Shown one piece after another: positions 34,949 to 43,487 of a DNA stretch of 64,000 bases; position 1 is the first letter of the stretch; each line of letters begins with the position of its first letter. The stretch comes from Pseudoalteromonas xiamenensis (GTDB lineage Bacteria; Pseudomonadota; Gammaproteobacteria; Enterobacterales; Alteromonadaceae). The translations under genes were made by a program, and so were the position numbers. Where the stretch lies: positions 372,001-436,000 of the forward strand of contig NZ_CP099918.1 in NCBI RefSeq assembly GCF_030994125.1. Direction: 5' to 3'. Below the pieces are notes generated by a model. The model was not told the DNA's origin, did no database searches, and was given only the letters and a program-made list of their open reading frames with translations.

Positions 34949-36145
34949 TTAGAAAACGACATCAACACCAGCTGTCACAACACCGGTACGTGTATTCGTT
35001 ACATTATTATCAAGCGACGAGTAATCTAACTTGAACGCAGCTGACGGATGGAAGTCATAACGCATACCAACGGACCAAGTTGATGTATCGACATGCACAC
35101 CATTCAACGCGGCATTGGTTAGCGCACGCAGCGTAGGGGCATTTGGATTAGTTGGATCCGTAGTGACCGGGATAGTACCAAGCTGTGGGTGATTAATTGT
35201 CAAAGGAACGGAATCAAAGCGTGAAGCATTATGTTTATCCTGGTTTTCTTCGTAAGTCGTGTGGATTGTTACGCTACCAATTCGGTATCCAACAGACACA
35301 AAGAATTGCTCTTGTGGCGCAAGAACACTGTCATCTACTTCAAGTTCGGTATATTCAGCATCAACAAGAATGTCATTGTAATCAATGCTGAAACCGACGC
35401 CGAGGAAGTAACCGCTGTCTTCATTGGTTTGCAATTTTGACGCTTCATTGCTTAAACCGTAACTGTTTAAACCAGCGATCAATTGGCTCAGAGGTGCTGA
35501 GTTCACTTCATCTATTGACACATCCGCGACTAAATACGCTGCTCGTGCGCTAAACCAATCACGGCTCATAGTCCAATTGATACCCCAAATTGATTTCATC
35601 TCTGCGGGATCAGCGTACGTGTAAGCAACAATATCTTCTGACAGATTTCCATAAAGCAATTGAAGACTCGAATCCCATTCACCGAGCGTGTCCGTTCTTA
35701 AGTAACTTGCACCTTCATAAGTCGAAAAGCTTAAACCATACACAGATTGTGGTGGACGAACCCAGCGGTAAGCGTAACCTACATCTAAGTAGTCAGAGTA
35801 TTTATAGAAAGGAATGCGCATTTTACCCGCGTTTACTTGAGATGAATCATCAATGTGATAAGTAATATATGCCCATTCAAATTCCGCGTTATAGTCGTCA
35901 CTACCACGCGCAATCACTTGCGAAGTCGCCGTTAGACCTTCCGTCAAATCAGCGGAGATTTGTACTGCAAATTTTGATTCATTTGAAAATGTTGCATCGT
36001 CGTCGTAGCCATAAACTTTTTGCTTATCGTTCGTTGCTTGACCTGCATAAACAGACGCAAAACCATTAATTCTTAAATCAGCAGTTGCAGAGAATGAAGC
36101 ACTGCAAGCTAAAGCGATACTTATAGAAACTAGCGTTTTTTTCAT
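34949..36145 (-). CDS. Outer-membrane porin
   Basis: 398-residue porin-type barrel. Signal peptide MKKTLVSISIALACSASFSATA, then DLRINGFASVYAGQ and long alternating strands (FAVQISADLTEGLTATSQVIARGSDDYNAEFEWAYITYHIDDSSQVNAGKMRIPFYKYSDYLDVGYAYRWVRPP), ending in GVDVVF with a terminal Phe as required for barrel assembly. The region KMRIPFYKYSDYLDVGYAYRWVRPP is typical of a porin family seen in Shewanella and Pseudoalteromonas. It follows the mini-PstS gene by 16 bases and is probably cotranscribed, which suggests phosphate or another oxyanion as cargo. Confidence 0.85.
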   Translation of the reverse strand: MKKTLVSISIALACSASFSATADLRINGFASVYAGQATNDKQKVYGYDDDATFSNESKFAVQISADLTEGLTATSQVIARGSDDYNAEFEWAYITYHIDDSSQVNAGKMRIPFYKYSDYLDVGYAYRWVRPPQSVYGLSFSTYEGASYLRTDTLGEWDSSLQLLYGNLSEDIVAYTYADPAEMKSIWGINWTMSRDWFSARAAYLVADVSIDEVNSAPLSQLIAGLNSYGLSNEASKLQTNEDSGYFLGVGFSIDYNDILVDAEYTELEVDDSVLAPQEQFFVSVGYRIGSVTIHTTYEENQDKHNASRFDSVPLTINHPQLGTIPVTTDPTNPNAPTLRALTNAALNGVHVDTSTWSVGMRYDFHPSAAFKLDYSSLDNNVTNTRTGVVTAGVDVVF

Positions 36146-36161
36146 TTATTTGTTCCTTATC

Positions 36162-36563
36162 TTAGAAGCTGAAAACCACTTTGACATCACCCGTCACCGA
36201 ACCGGATGCGACAAAACCAATATGATCAGGGTTTGCAGCAACAAGCTTTAGCATTTCGGCATCGCTATCAATTTCTTTTGGTGGCGTTCCTTTACCTGTA
36301 AAAATAAGCTTAGACCAATACGCTTTAAGTTGGCTGGCCGATTTGTTTAATGCTTTTGTATTAAACTCTTCTGAAACAGGGTTACCTTCTGATAAACGAA
36401 CAGGCGTAGCTTTGCTTCCGTCTGCAAACGTTTTCACTTTTCCGGTGTAGATTTTTTCGATCGTTGAGGCGTCAACAGCGTTTGCGTTGCTTGGGTGTAC
36501 AATAACACTCACATCAGCCGCGGCCGTCATTGAGGCAAATAGAAGTCCGTAAAGTAGTTTCAT
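36162..36563 (-). CDS. Mini-PstS-like phosphate-binding protein
   Basis: 133-residue protein with a short signal peptide (MKLLYGLLFASMTAAA) and one PstS-like lobe: VSVIVHPSNANAVDASTIEKIYTGKVKTFADGSKATPVRLSEGNPVSEEFNTKAL, then YWSKLIFTGKGTPPKEIDSDAEMLKLVAANPDHIGFVAS. This is far shorter than full PstS (about 320 residues) but matches the small PBP-like group often filed as phosphate ABC transporter substrate-binding proteins. No pst transport genes follow; instead the porin gene does. It may deliver or sense an oxyanion in the periplasm. Confidence 0.85.
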   Translation of the reverse strand: MKLLYGLLFASMTAAADVSVIVHPSNANAVDASTIEKIYTGKVKTFADGSKATPVRLSEGNPVSEEFNTKALNKSASQLKAYWSKLIFTGKGTPPKEIDSDAEMLKLVAANPDHIGFVASGSVTGDVKVVFSF

Positions 36564-37042
36564 AAAACCTCCAGTGGATTTTCCATGGGAAGCGCAAAAC
36601 TCCGTTTTAGCGCGCAGAGTAATTTACCGGAGATACTAGTTGATTATTGGGTAATTTTCTAATTTTTATAGGAATTTTTTATGCTATTTTTAGCATTTTC
36701 GATGAATTTGTACGTTTTTGAAAAGAATGCGGCATCCATGCCGCAGCAAGTGCTTGGGAATAACTGTAAATTGCATATCTTGTTCTGCCTCTTTCCTCCT
36801 TTTGATTGCACACCAATTGGAACATGAAACTGGAGAACAAAGCTCAATCTCAAGGCACTTTATTGAAAACTTATTGCATCACAAATAAGTCTCCAGAAAC
36901 CGAATGCTCTGTCATCATCCGTTCTAAAAAACACCTATCAATTAAACTTTATCGTACAGACTTGTCTGTACGCCTTAAATCTACTAACGTATGAACAAAG
37001 AAAAAAGCTGATTATTTCTTACTTAAACATCGAATTTAGCGA
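36564..37042. other. Divergent intergenic region, mini-PstS and nhaR
   Basis: About 480 bases without a credible gene. It holds a hairpin TGCGGCAT/ATGCCGCA at 36728-36745 without a T-run on the plus strand, and the 20-bp palindrome at 36953-36972. Promoters of both divergent genes must lie here; none matches consensus well by eye. Confidence 0.45.
36953..36972. promoter_or_regulatory. 20-bp palindrome upstream of nhaR
   Basis: CGTACAGACTTGTCTGTACG is a 9+9 base perfect inverted repeat with a 2-base centre, about 70 bases before the nhaR start. No T-run follows, so an operator for a dimeric regulator is more likely than a terminator. Confidence 0.5.
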
Positions 37043-37951
37043 ATGATTACAAACATAAACTACAATCACCTGTATTACTTTTGGCAAGTTGCTCAACATG
37101 GCAGCATAGCGGCTGCAAGCAAAGTGCTTTACCTGACGCCTCAAACGATTAGTGCACAAATTAGTGCACTGGAAGACCGTTTAGGAAAACCGTTGTTTGT
37201 GCGTGAGGGCCGAGGATTGAAACTGACGGAGTTTGGTAAACTAACGCAACAATATGCCGATGATATGTTTGCTATCGCGCAAGAATGGCTGGAAACAACC
37301 CAAAGTGATACCCACAATATTGTGCGATCACTAAAAGTTGGCATTTCCGATGCCTTGCCGAAGTCCCAGGTATCAAATTGGCTCGCACCACTTATTGATA
37401 ATGAACGCATCACCAATTTACAGTGCATTGACGGCCAACAAGCTGAGTTACTTGCCCAAATGGCCACACACAAATTAGACCTCGTGTTGGCCGATAAGCC
37501 ACTTGACAGCTCTACGCCTTTTAAAGTGTTTTCCCATGAATTGGGAAAGAGTCAGCTTGGTTTTTTTGCGACGCGGAGTTTATTTGAACAAGTGAAGGAA
37601 AATTACCCGCAATCACTTCAAGCAAGCCCCGTTATTTTACCTGCAAAAAACAGCCCTATGACCAACGCAATCTACTTCTGGCTAAATGAACTGAATTTGG
37701 AAATATCAGTCTCTGGCCATGTCGATGATAGTGCACTCATGCACGCGTTGGGTCAGCAAGGATTCGGTATTTTCCCAGCGCCGATTGCGCTAAAAACTGA
37801 AATTGAGCAGCGCTATGATGTTCATTATGTTGGTCCCATCGACAACGTCTATCAACACTATTATGCCTTCACTCCAGACAGACTTATCAAAGACGCGATT
37901 TATTCAGAGTTTGTTCGGTATGCTCAGCAAGTCGGCAAAATGGAAGAGTAA
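37043..37951 (+). CDS. nhaR: NhaR-like LysR-type regulator
   Basis: 302-residue LysR regulator. The DNA-binding start INYNHLYYFWQVAQHGSIAAASKVLYLTPQTISAQISALEDRLGKPLFVREGRGLKLTEFG is characteristic of NhaR, which senses Na+ in E. coli and activates the Na+/H+ antiporter gene nhaA. The C-terminal effector domain follows the same pattern (HKLDLVLADKPLDSS, DDSALMHALGQQGFGIF). No nhaA is adjacent here, so targets must be elsewhere in the genome. A clear terminator ends the gene. Confidence 0.88.
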   Translation: MITNINYNHLYYFWQVAQHGSIAAASKVLYLTPQTISAQISALEDRLGKPLFVREGRGLKLTEFGKLTQQYADDMFAIAQEWLETTQSDTHNIVRSLKVGISDALPKSQVSNWLAPLIDNERITNLQCIDGQQAELLAQMATHKLDLVLADKPLDSSTPFKVFSHELGKSQLGFFATRSLFEQVKENYPQSLQASPVILPAKNSPMTNAIYFWLNELNLEISVSGHVDDSALMHALGQQGFGIFPAPIALKTEIEQRYDVHYVGPIDNVYQHYYAFTPDRLIKDAIYSEFVRYAQQVGKMEE

Positions 37952-37953
37952 CA

Positions 37954-37979
37954 AAGGGCTTAGCAACCGCTAAGCCCTT
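37954..37979. terminator. Bidirectional terminator between nhaR and ybbP
   Basis: The 11-bp stem AAGGGCTTAGC (37954-37964) / GCTAAGCCCTT (37969-37979) with loop AACC lies between the convergent stops at 37951 and 37986. T-runs are short. Confidence 0.75.
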
Positions 37980-37985
37980 AAAGTT

Positions 37986-40490
37986 CTAAGCTAGGTTACG
38001 TAGTAGCGCCTGTGTATTTCTACGCATTGTTTTGGCGACCATAAAATAACCTATGGTTGCGACAAAAACTGCTCCTGTCGTAGGTCCTAATAACCACACG
38101 TAAGGATGTAGTTTTCCTGGCAATTCAAAAAGCTGTTTCTGTAAGATAAGCAATGCGACATCACTGACCAAAGCAGCAACCAAACCTGCAATAGCACCCA
38201 GTAATAAAAACTCGAATAAGGTTGCCAGTTTGATTAAGCGACCTCTTGCCCCTAAGGTTCTCAGAATTACCACTTCTTGCAGACGTTCTGAAAGGCTAGC
38301 TTGAACTTGAGAGATCAGCACCAGTGCGCCACTCACCAACACGATACTCAACACAAAACTAATGGCGAGTGAAACTTGCCCTATCATAGATTGAGCTTGC
38401 TCAATCCGACTTTTTATATCAATCATACTGACCGTAGGATGCGCTTGCAGCAACTGCGACACAACTTTGGTATTCCCTGTTTGTAATTGGGCAGCCGTAA
38501 AATAAGTCACCGGTAATTGACCCGCCATATTCGGACTAAAGATCATCACAAAGTTCGGTTTTAATGAATTCCAATTGACCTTACGAATACTCGTCACTTT
38601 CGCCTCAAAAGATTGAACTCCAACGAGGAAGGTGAGTGAGTCCCCTAATTCTAGTTTTAAATATTCCGCAGCCCCTTCAGCAACTGATACTTGCAGTTCA
38701 TCCGATATATTAGTAAACCACGTACCTTTTACCAGTTCATTACCTTGGGGCAATTCGCTCAGCCAAGTCAGGTTTAACTCACGACTGATGCCTTTGCGTG
38801 CATTTTCATCTTGTTCTTCCCCTTCTTGTTTGGAAGCATTGGCGGCAAAGAGCTCCCCATTTAAGGCGTTCACTCGACCTGTAAACACAGGGTAGAACGC
38901 TTCATGCGGGATCTGATTCGCTTCAAAGATACCTTTAATAGGGTCAATTTCACTTTCAGCGACATTTATGAAAAACGCATTCGGTGCATCTGGTGGTATT
39001 TGCATTTGCCAATCTGCAATCAGATCGTTTTTTAATACCACTAAAAACAGCATCAGTTTGATTGCAAGTGCAAAGCTAATTAACTGTACTGCATTGGCAT
39101 TTGCGCGCTTTTGCAAAGTGGCAATTGCTAAACTCCAACTAGATCCAGGACTCAACCCTAGTTTACGTCCTGCGCCAAATGCCAAACGAGCTACTAAAAA
39201 CAGCAGCAACATCACCACTAACGTACCCACAAACAAAATGAGGGTCGTTTTAATATCTCCACTAAACAACCACATGAGTGCGAAAATAGTCAGTACTGAA
39301 CTACCAATATGTAACCAGCTCACCATGAGTTTATCGCCCAAATTGCGGCGAAGTACTCTAAGTGGAGGAATATCAAATAAATCTAGTAAAGGTTTCAACG
39401 AAAACATTAACGCGCAGACAACACCAATAAAAATCGACAAAAGCCATGGTTTTGGACCCGCGACTGGAAGCTGTGTATTCATCAGTTTTGCAAGGTAAGA
39501 AACTCCTATTTCCTGCAAACCAAATCCAATCGCTAACCCTAATATGACGGAAAATCCGGTGATTAACGTTAAGTGGGTAATAAAAATATTTCGAATAGTC
39601 TGCCTGCTTCCCCCCAAGGTTTTCATCATTGCGACAGGATCATACTGACGTTCACAATAGCGCTTTGCTGAAACCGCCATCGCAACGGCAGCCAACATGA
39701 TCCCAAAAAGGCCAGCTAACAATAAGAATTTTTCAGACCGAGCAAGGTTTTCCCCAAGTGGGGATTGCCTATCTTTGATCCCTTCCCAACGCTGATTTTC
39801 AAGGAGCTGTGGTTTTAACCAAAGATAAAAGTCATTAAGTGCTTTTTCACTTGCGGCAAACAAAAGTCGATAGAAAACTCGGCTACCTGGTTGAATTGCT
39901 TTGGTCGATTCAATGTCATCGAAATTAATTAAAACGCGTTTATTGCCTGCAAGTGAGAAAAATGGCGCATCAGGTTCACTCACCAACACTTTTGTAACGG
40001 TAAACTGACCAGCTCCCAATTCAACCGTATCACCGACTTTCAGACCAAGTGAATAGAAAATCCCTTCACTCATCCAGGTCTCACCTTTTTGGGGGATTGC
40101 GCGGGCCTCATATTCTTGCCCATCAAGCGAGTCCTTTAACTTAAGCTTTCCTCGCAATGGGTAGCCTTGGGTTACGGCTTTTATGGAACCCAAAACTAAC
40201 TCGTCGTTTGCAAATAACATCGAGTCAAAAAAGACAAGTTCAGCCGTTTCAACACTATTTTCGCCCGCAACAGCTAGAATCGATGGGTCAAACGGATGAT
40301 TGCTGGAAAGTCTTCGGTCGGCGGCTATGAAATCTGCGGTCTTTTGTTCGATGTTAAGTGAAATGCGCTCGGTTACGGACGATAAACTAAAGACGGTCAA
40401 CACAGCAAGTGCAATTGCCGCCAAGATAATTGTTAGCTCACCACGTCGAAGTTCCCTCGAAAACAATTTTAACGCTAATTTAAACCACAT
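37986..40490 (-). CDS. ybbP: YbbP-type ABC transporter permease (FtsX/MacB-like)
   Basis: 834-residue inner-membrane permease with two FtsX-like modules: one N-terminal helix, a large extracytoplasmic domain (about 40-245), helices at about 255-430, a second periplasmic region and C-terminal helices (AISFVLSIVLVSGALVLISQVQASLSERLQEVVILRTLGARGRLI is the FtsX signature). It pairs with YbbA ATPase, whose gene overlaps it by 11 bases. Such complexes are usually mechanotransmitters or lipoprotein/lipid extractors rather than solute pumps. GGAGGGG precedes ATG 40490. Confidence 0.92.
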   Translation of the reverse strand: MWFKLALKLFSRELRRGELTIILAAIALAVLTVFSLSSVTERISLNIEQKTADFIAADRRLSSNHPFDPSILAVAGENSVETAELVFFDSMLFANDELVLGSIKAVTQGYPLRGKLKLKDSLDGQEYEARAIPQKGETWMSEGIFYSLGLKVGDTVELGAGQFTVTKVLVSEPDAPFFSLAGNKRVLINFDDIESTKAIQPGSRVFYRLLFAASEKALNDFYLWLKPQLLENQRWEGIKDRQSPLGENLARSEKFLLLAGLFGIMLAAVAMAVSAKRYCERQYDPVAMMKTLGGSRQTIRNIFITHLTLITGFSVILGLAIGFGLQEIGVSYLAKLMNTQLPVAGPKPWLLSIFIGVVCALMFSLKPLLDLFDIPPLRVLRRNLGDKLMVSWLHIGSSVLTIFALMWLFSGDIKTTLILFVGTLVVMLLLFLVARLAFGAGRKLGLSPGSSWSLAIATLQKRANANAVQLISFALAIKLMLFLVVLKNDLIADWQMQIPPDAPNAFFINVAESEIDPIKGIFEANQIPHEAFYPVFTGRVNALNGELFAANASKQEGEEQDENARKGISRELNLTWLSELPQGNELVKGTWFTNISDELQVSVAEGAAEYLKLELGDSLTFLVGVQSFEAKVTSIRKVNWNSLKPNFVMIFSPNMAGQLPVTYFTAAQLQTGNTKVVSQLLQAHPTVSMIDIKSRIEQAQSMIGQVSLAISFVLSIVLVSGALVLISQVQASLSERLQEVVILRTLGARGRLIKLATLFEFLLLGAIAGLVAALVSDVALLILQKQLFELPGKLHPYVWLLGPTTGAVFVATIGYFMVAKTMRRNTQALLRNLA

Positions 40491-41196
40491 TAGCAACCCC
40501 CTCCGTCACGCGATTGTCTATTAGCTTTCCACCATCGATATGAATAATACGGTCACATTGCTGGGCCAAATGTTCATCATGAGTCACCAAAATCAATGTC
40601 GTACCTTGCGCTTTATTTAAATCAAATAGCAAGTTTTCAATAAGATGACCGTTCTTGCTGTCTAAATTTGCCGACGGTTCATCCGCAAACAAAATTTTTG
40701 GCATGCCAACAAATGCTCGTGCAATGGCCACTCGTTGTTGTTCACCACCAGAGAGTTGCGAAGGGTAATGGCTTAATCGATGTGACAATCCAACTTGCAC
40801 AAGTAACTCTGTCGCTTGTTGCTTGGCATTTCGTTCGCCAGCCAGTTCAGCTGGTAACATCACATTTTCAAGTGCCGTTAAACTTTGAACCAACATGAAT
40901 GACTGAAAAACAAAGCCCACCTTTTGTGCGCGGATCCGAGCACGCGCTTCTTCGTCTAACGTCTTTAACGCCTCACCATCAAGAAACACGTCTCCGCTAC
41001 TGGCAGTATCTAAACCCGCCAGTAAACTGAGAAGCGTTGATTTCCCCGAGCCAGATGCTCCAACTATGGCAACTGACTCACCTGACTTGACACTAAAATT
41101 GATATCGCTAAGGATAGTCAGGTCACCTTCAAAGGTACTTACCGTTTTGTTAAGTCCTTTAACCTGAATGATGTTTAACTGAGAAAGCACTGACAT
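40480..41196 (-). CDS. ybbA: YbbA-type ABC transporter ATPase
   Basis: 238-residue ATPase of the MacB/LolD group. Walker A GASGSGKST at 46-54, the Q-loop FVFQSFMLVQSLTALENVMLPAEL, signature LSGGEQQRVAIARAF, Walker B ILFADEPSANLD and the H-loop VTHD are all intact. It powers YbbP. Its ATG overlaps the ATG of divergent tesA by two bases (CATG at 41194-41197), so each gene's leader lies in the other's coding region. AGAGGA is 10-11 bases upstream. Confidence 0.93.
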   Translation of the reverse strand: MSVLSQLNIIQVKGLNKTVSTFEGDLTILSDINFSVKSGESVAIVGASGSGKSTLLSLLAGLDTASSGDVFLDGEALKTLDEEARARIRAQKVGFVFQSFMLVQSLTALENVMLPAELAGERNAKQQATELLVQVGLSHRLSHYPSQLSGGEQQRVAIARAFVGMPKILFADEPSANLDSKNGHLIENLLFDLNKAQGTTLILVTHDEHLAQQCDRIIHIDGGKLIDNRVTEGVANVV

Positions 41197-41821
41197 GAAA
41201 CGATTTTTCCTCTATTTAACTGCCTTGATGATTCTTTCGCTGCCTGTTTCATCAGCGCTTGCACTCACCAAAATCATGATTATTGGAGACAGCTTAAGCG
41301 CGGGTTATGGCCTCAAACAAGCGCAAAGCTGGGTAAAATTGTTACAAAATAAATACGATGAAACAGACAAACCGATCGAATTGTTCAATATGAGTGTGAG
41401 TGGGCAAACTACCGACAACGCACTGCTAAAGATAGCAAAGCAACTCGAAGTAAATACCCCAACTCACGTCCTAATCGAGCTTGGAGGTAACGATGGGCTG
41501 CGCGGTTTTCCCGTCAAGCGTATTAAAGAAAATCTAATGGAATTAGTATCACAAAGCCGTACTGCTGGCGCTAAAGTCGCCATCATGCAGGTCGCGATTC
41601 CACCTAATTTAGGCCCTCGCTACACCGAAATGTTCAGCAATACATTTGCGAACGTGGCGGAGAAAACGAGTAGCTTTAAAATGCCATTTTTCATGAACCA
41701 AATCGCTGACAAGCCAGCGTTAATGCAAAATGATAATTTACATCCAAATGATGAAGCTCAGCCATTAATCCGCGACATAATGGAAAAACAAATCGATGAG
41801 TGGCTTACTGCCAGTCAATAA
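41195..41821 (+). CDS. tesA: Multifunctional acyl-CoA thioesterase/lysophospholipase TesA
   Basis: 208-residue periplasmic SGNH hydrolase. Signal peptide MKRFFLYLTALMILSLPVSSALA, then IMIIGDSLSAGYG with the nucleophile S33, block III GGNDGLRG, and the C-terminal DNLHPNDEAQ carrying the Asp/His pair. It hydrolyses acyl-CoA, lysophospholipids and arylesters. The divergent arrangement with ybbA is conserved in enterobacteria, which supports the assignment. It is followed by a convergent uncharacterised ORF. Confidence 0.95.
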   Translation: MKRFFLYLTALMILSLPVSSALALTKIMIIGDSLSAGYGLKQAQSWVKLLQNKYDETDKPIELFNMSVSGQTTDNALLKIAKQLEVNTPTHVLIELGGNDGLRGFPVKRIKENLMELVSQSRTAGAKVAIMQVAIPPNLGPRYTEMFSNTFANVAEKTSSFKMPFFMNQIADKPALMQNDNLHPNDEAQPLIRDIMEKQIDEWLTASQ

Positions 41822-41845
41822 AAGTCCTCTCATATCAGAATTGCG

Positions 41846-42400
41846 CTATAAAATTGCATCGTTGCGCTCGGGCAACTTTATATTGATGAAATAATTCGTT
41901 GATTTGAGAGGGAGTTTTAAGACTTGTTTTCGATCTGTCGAACACAGAAAAAGCCGGCCACGTTCAAACCAATAGAATGCGTTTTGGTTACAAATTCGAC
42001 TTATCTCATACGCCTCATTAATGCTGCACTTAACAAATGCACTTAGCTCTCGATACGTCATGAGTTCATTTCCACCATATAGCAATTGGAACTGAAAGCC
42101 ACCTAATCTCAAGAGTGCACTATGACGGCGTATAGTGAATTTGGTACGTATAGTCGATTGAGTCACGCCCGCTGGTACGCACAAACTAATAATCGCACCT
42201 CGCTTGAAGCGATTAAGTGGTTGAATAGGTTGAAAGCGAACGGTTTGATAACGCGCCCATAATTCGCCACAGCAACTACCTTGGGTTTTAATTCGTTCTC
42301 TAAACATTCTATTTTTGTGTATTGTCATTTCGGTACATTGAAGCACTTTGCGTTTTTTACACATGCTATGAATATAGTTGAGGTAAAATGCACCCAACAA
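41846..42400 (-). CDS. Uncharacterised ORF, possibly PilZ-like size class
   Basis: Up to 184 residues; not recognised. It is basic and Cys-containing at the N-terminus (MCKKRKVLQC... RERIKTQGSCCGELWARYQTVRFQPIQPLNRFKRGAIISLCVPAG), with a C-terminal section that reads like a globular domain (MTYRELSAFVKCSINEAYEISRICNQNAFYWFERGRLFLC). The first codon (TTG 42400) lies in the terminator of the upstream gene, so translation probably starts later, at ATG 42364, 42328 or 42307. A candidate minus-strand promoter is TTGTTG (42395-42400), 18 bases, TATATT (42371-42376). No clear ribosome site. The PilZ idea is only a guess from size and the basic RF-x-R-like stretch. Confidence 0.4.
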   Translation of the reverse strand: MLGAFYLNYIHSMCKKRKVLQCTEMTIHKNRMFRERIKTQGSCCGELWARYQTVRFQPIQPLNRFKRGAIISLCVPAGVTQSTIRTKFTIRRHSALLRLGGFQFQLLYGGNELMTYRELSAFVKCSINEAYEISRICNQNAFYWFERGRLFLCSTDRKQVLKLPLKSTNYFINIKLPERNDAIL

Positions 42401-42427
42401 AAAAGCAAGCGCATCGGCTTGCTTTTT
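42400..42427 (-). terminator. Terminator of outer-membrane protein gene
   Basis: The 11-bp stem AAAAAGCAAGC (42400-42410) / GCTTGCTTTTT (42417-42427), loop GCATCG, gives a T-run in the minus-strand transcript, 24 bases after the stop at 42451. Confidence 0.85.
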
Positions 42428-42450
42428 CAGACAAGTAAATCTGGGTATAA

Positions 42451-43212
42451 CTAAAACTGAGCAGTCAGTGCTAGTTGATAAACATTATCTAGGTAGTTAA
42501 ATGTTACATAATACTCATTACTAAAGAAATAGTCAGCTTCTACCAACAATTTAGAATCAATGGCCCCTAATCCTAAAGAATATTGCTGGCCAAAATAGTA
42601 TTTCACACCACCAGACCAATAATCATTATACTTATTGTCTGAATAGGACAAATTTACAGTTACGTGATCTGCATTATTCACCAAAGCAAAATAACGAGCT
42701 GAAACAGATCTACTATCAAACTCGACGTCCGTGTTTGCTGTAAAACCTAGATAATCCGTGCTATTCAAATCGTGTTGATATTGCGCGGTAAGATAAGTGT
42801 CGTCCGTATCTTCATTATACATTACGGATGTTTTGAGATTATCAGCAAAAAGGTAGCCCACACCCGCTAATCCAGTCGTTTTACCATTGTTATGTGCTAA
42901 ACCACCCACTGCAAAAAACTTGTCCATGAAATATTCACCGCTAACGGCAAAAGGATTCGAACTACCAAAATGCGCGTAATCAAATGAAACATTGCTGTCC
43001 GTATCGATGTAGCCCCAATCGTCTAGCGTACCTGAACTCTCTTGCGGCGCGAAATAGTACTGGCTAGATAACGCATAAGCATTATTACTAATGTGTTCAA
43101 AGTCGGTAATTCGAAACGATGTGAACCACGATTTTTGTGGCAAGCTTTGTTGAGCTTGTATAGTCGTACTTGCAAACAATGCAATCACTGGCAGTGTGTA
43201 TTTAAAACGCAT
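42451..43212 (-). CDS. Putative outer-membrane porin/barrel protein
   Basis: 253-residue secreted beta-barrel. Signal peptide MRFKYTLPVIALFASTTIQA; then regular amphipathic strands (NAYALSSQYYFAPQESSGTLDDWGYIDTDSNVSFDYAHFG, FFAVGGLAHNNGKTTGLAGVGYLFADNLKTSVMYNEDTDDTYLTAQYQHDLNSTDYLGFTANTDVEFD) with a final LALTAQF ending in Phe. The pattern fits small putative porins of marine gammaproteobacteria. Cargo unknown. Monocistronic with its own terminator. Confidence 0.8.
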   Translation of the reverse strand: MRFKYTLPVIALFASTTIQAQQSLPQKSWFTSFRITDFEHISNNAYALSSQYYFAPQESSGTLDDWGYIDTDSNVSFDYAHFGSSNPFAVSGEYFMDKFFAVGGLAHNNGKTTGLAGVGYLFADNLKTSVMYNEDTDDTYLTAQYQHDLNSTDYLGFTANTDVEFDSRSVSARYFALVNNADHVTVNLSYSDNKYNDYWSGGVKYYFGQQYSLGLGAIDSKLLVEADYFFSNEYYVTFNYLDNVYQLALTAQF

Positions 43213-43459
43213 AAAAATCCTTAATGCTACATTATTATATGGTCATTCCATTACTTGATATTTTGCATGAAATTGAACCGACATTCTCAATGATACTTCC
43301 CTATAAATTAATGATTGCTGACTTATTCGAAATCAACACGCCATTTCGGGAACGGGAATAGTATCCACTTTAAAATGAGCCATCAACTTAAAACTTAATC
43401 ACTATCTGTTTTTTGATTAATAAAATCATTCGTGCTGTCTGCTATTCTCTAATAGCATA

Positions 43460-43475
43460 TTAATCACGTGATTAA
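43460..43475. promoter_or_regulatory. 16-bp perfect palindrome, TetR operator
   Basis: TTAATCACGTGATTAA lies 12 bases before the tetR start codon. A related half-site CTTAATCAC occurs near 43397 and GATTAAT near 43415. The placement and perfect symmetry fit autorepression by the TetR-family protein encoded next. Confidence 0.75.
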
Positions 43476-43487
43476 GCAGGCAATTCA

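Noticed and set aside
36728-36745. Hairpin TGCGGCAT/ATGCCGCA as a terminator
   Set aside because: No gene ends nearby and no T-run follows on the plus strand; kept only as a note.
36806-36994. 62-codon plus-strand frame upstream of nhaR
   Set aside because: No ribosome site, no recognisable sequence character, and it spans the palindrome that looks regulatory.
38968-39498. 176-codon open frame on the plus strand
   Set aside because: It is antisense to ybbP, low in coding character and lacks a ribosome site; ybbP is a clear family member.
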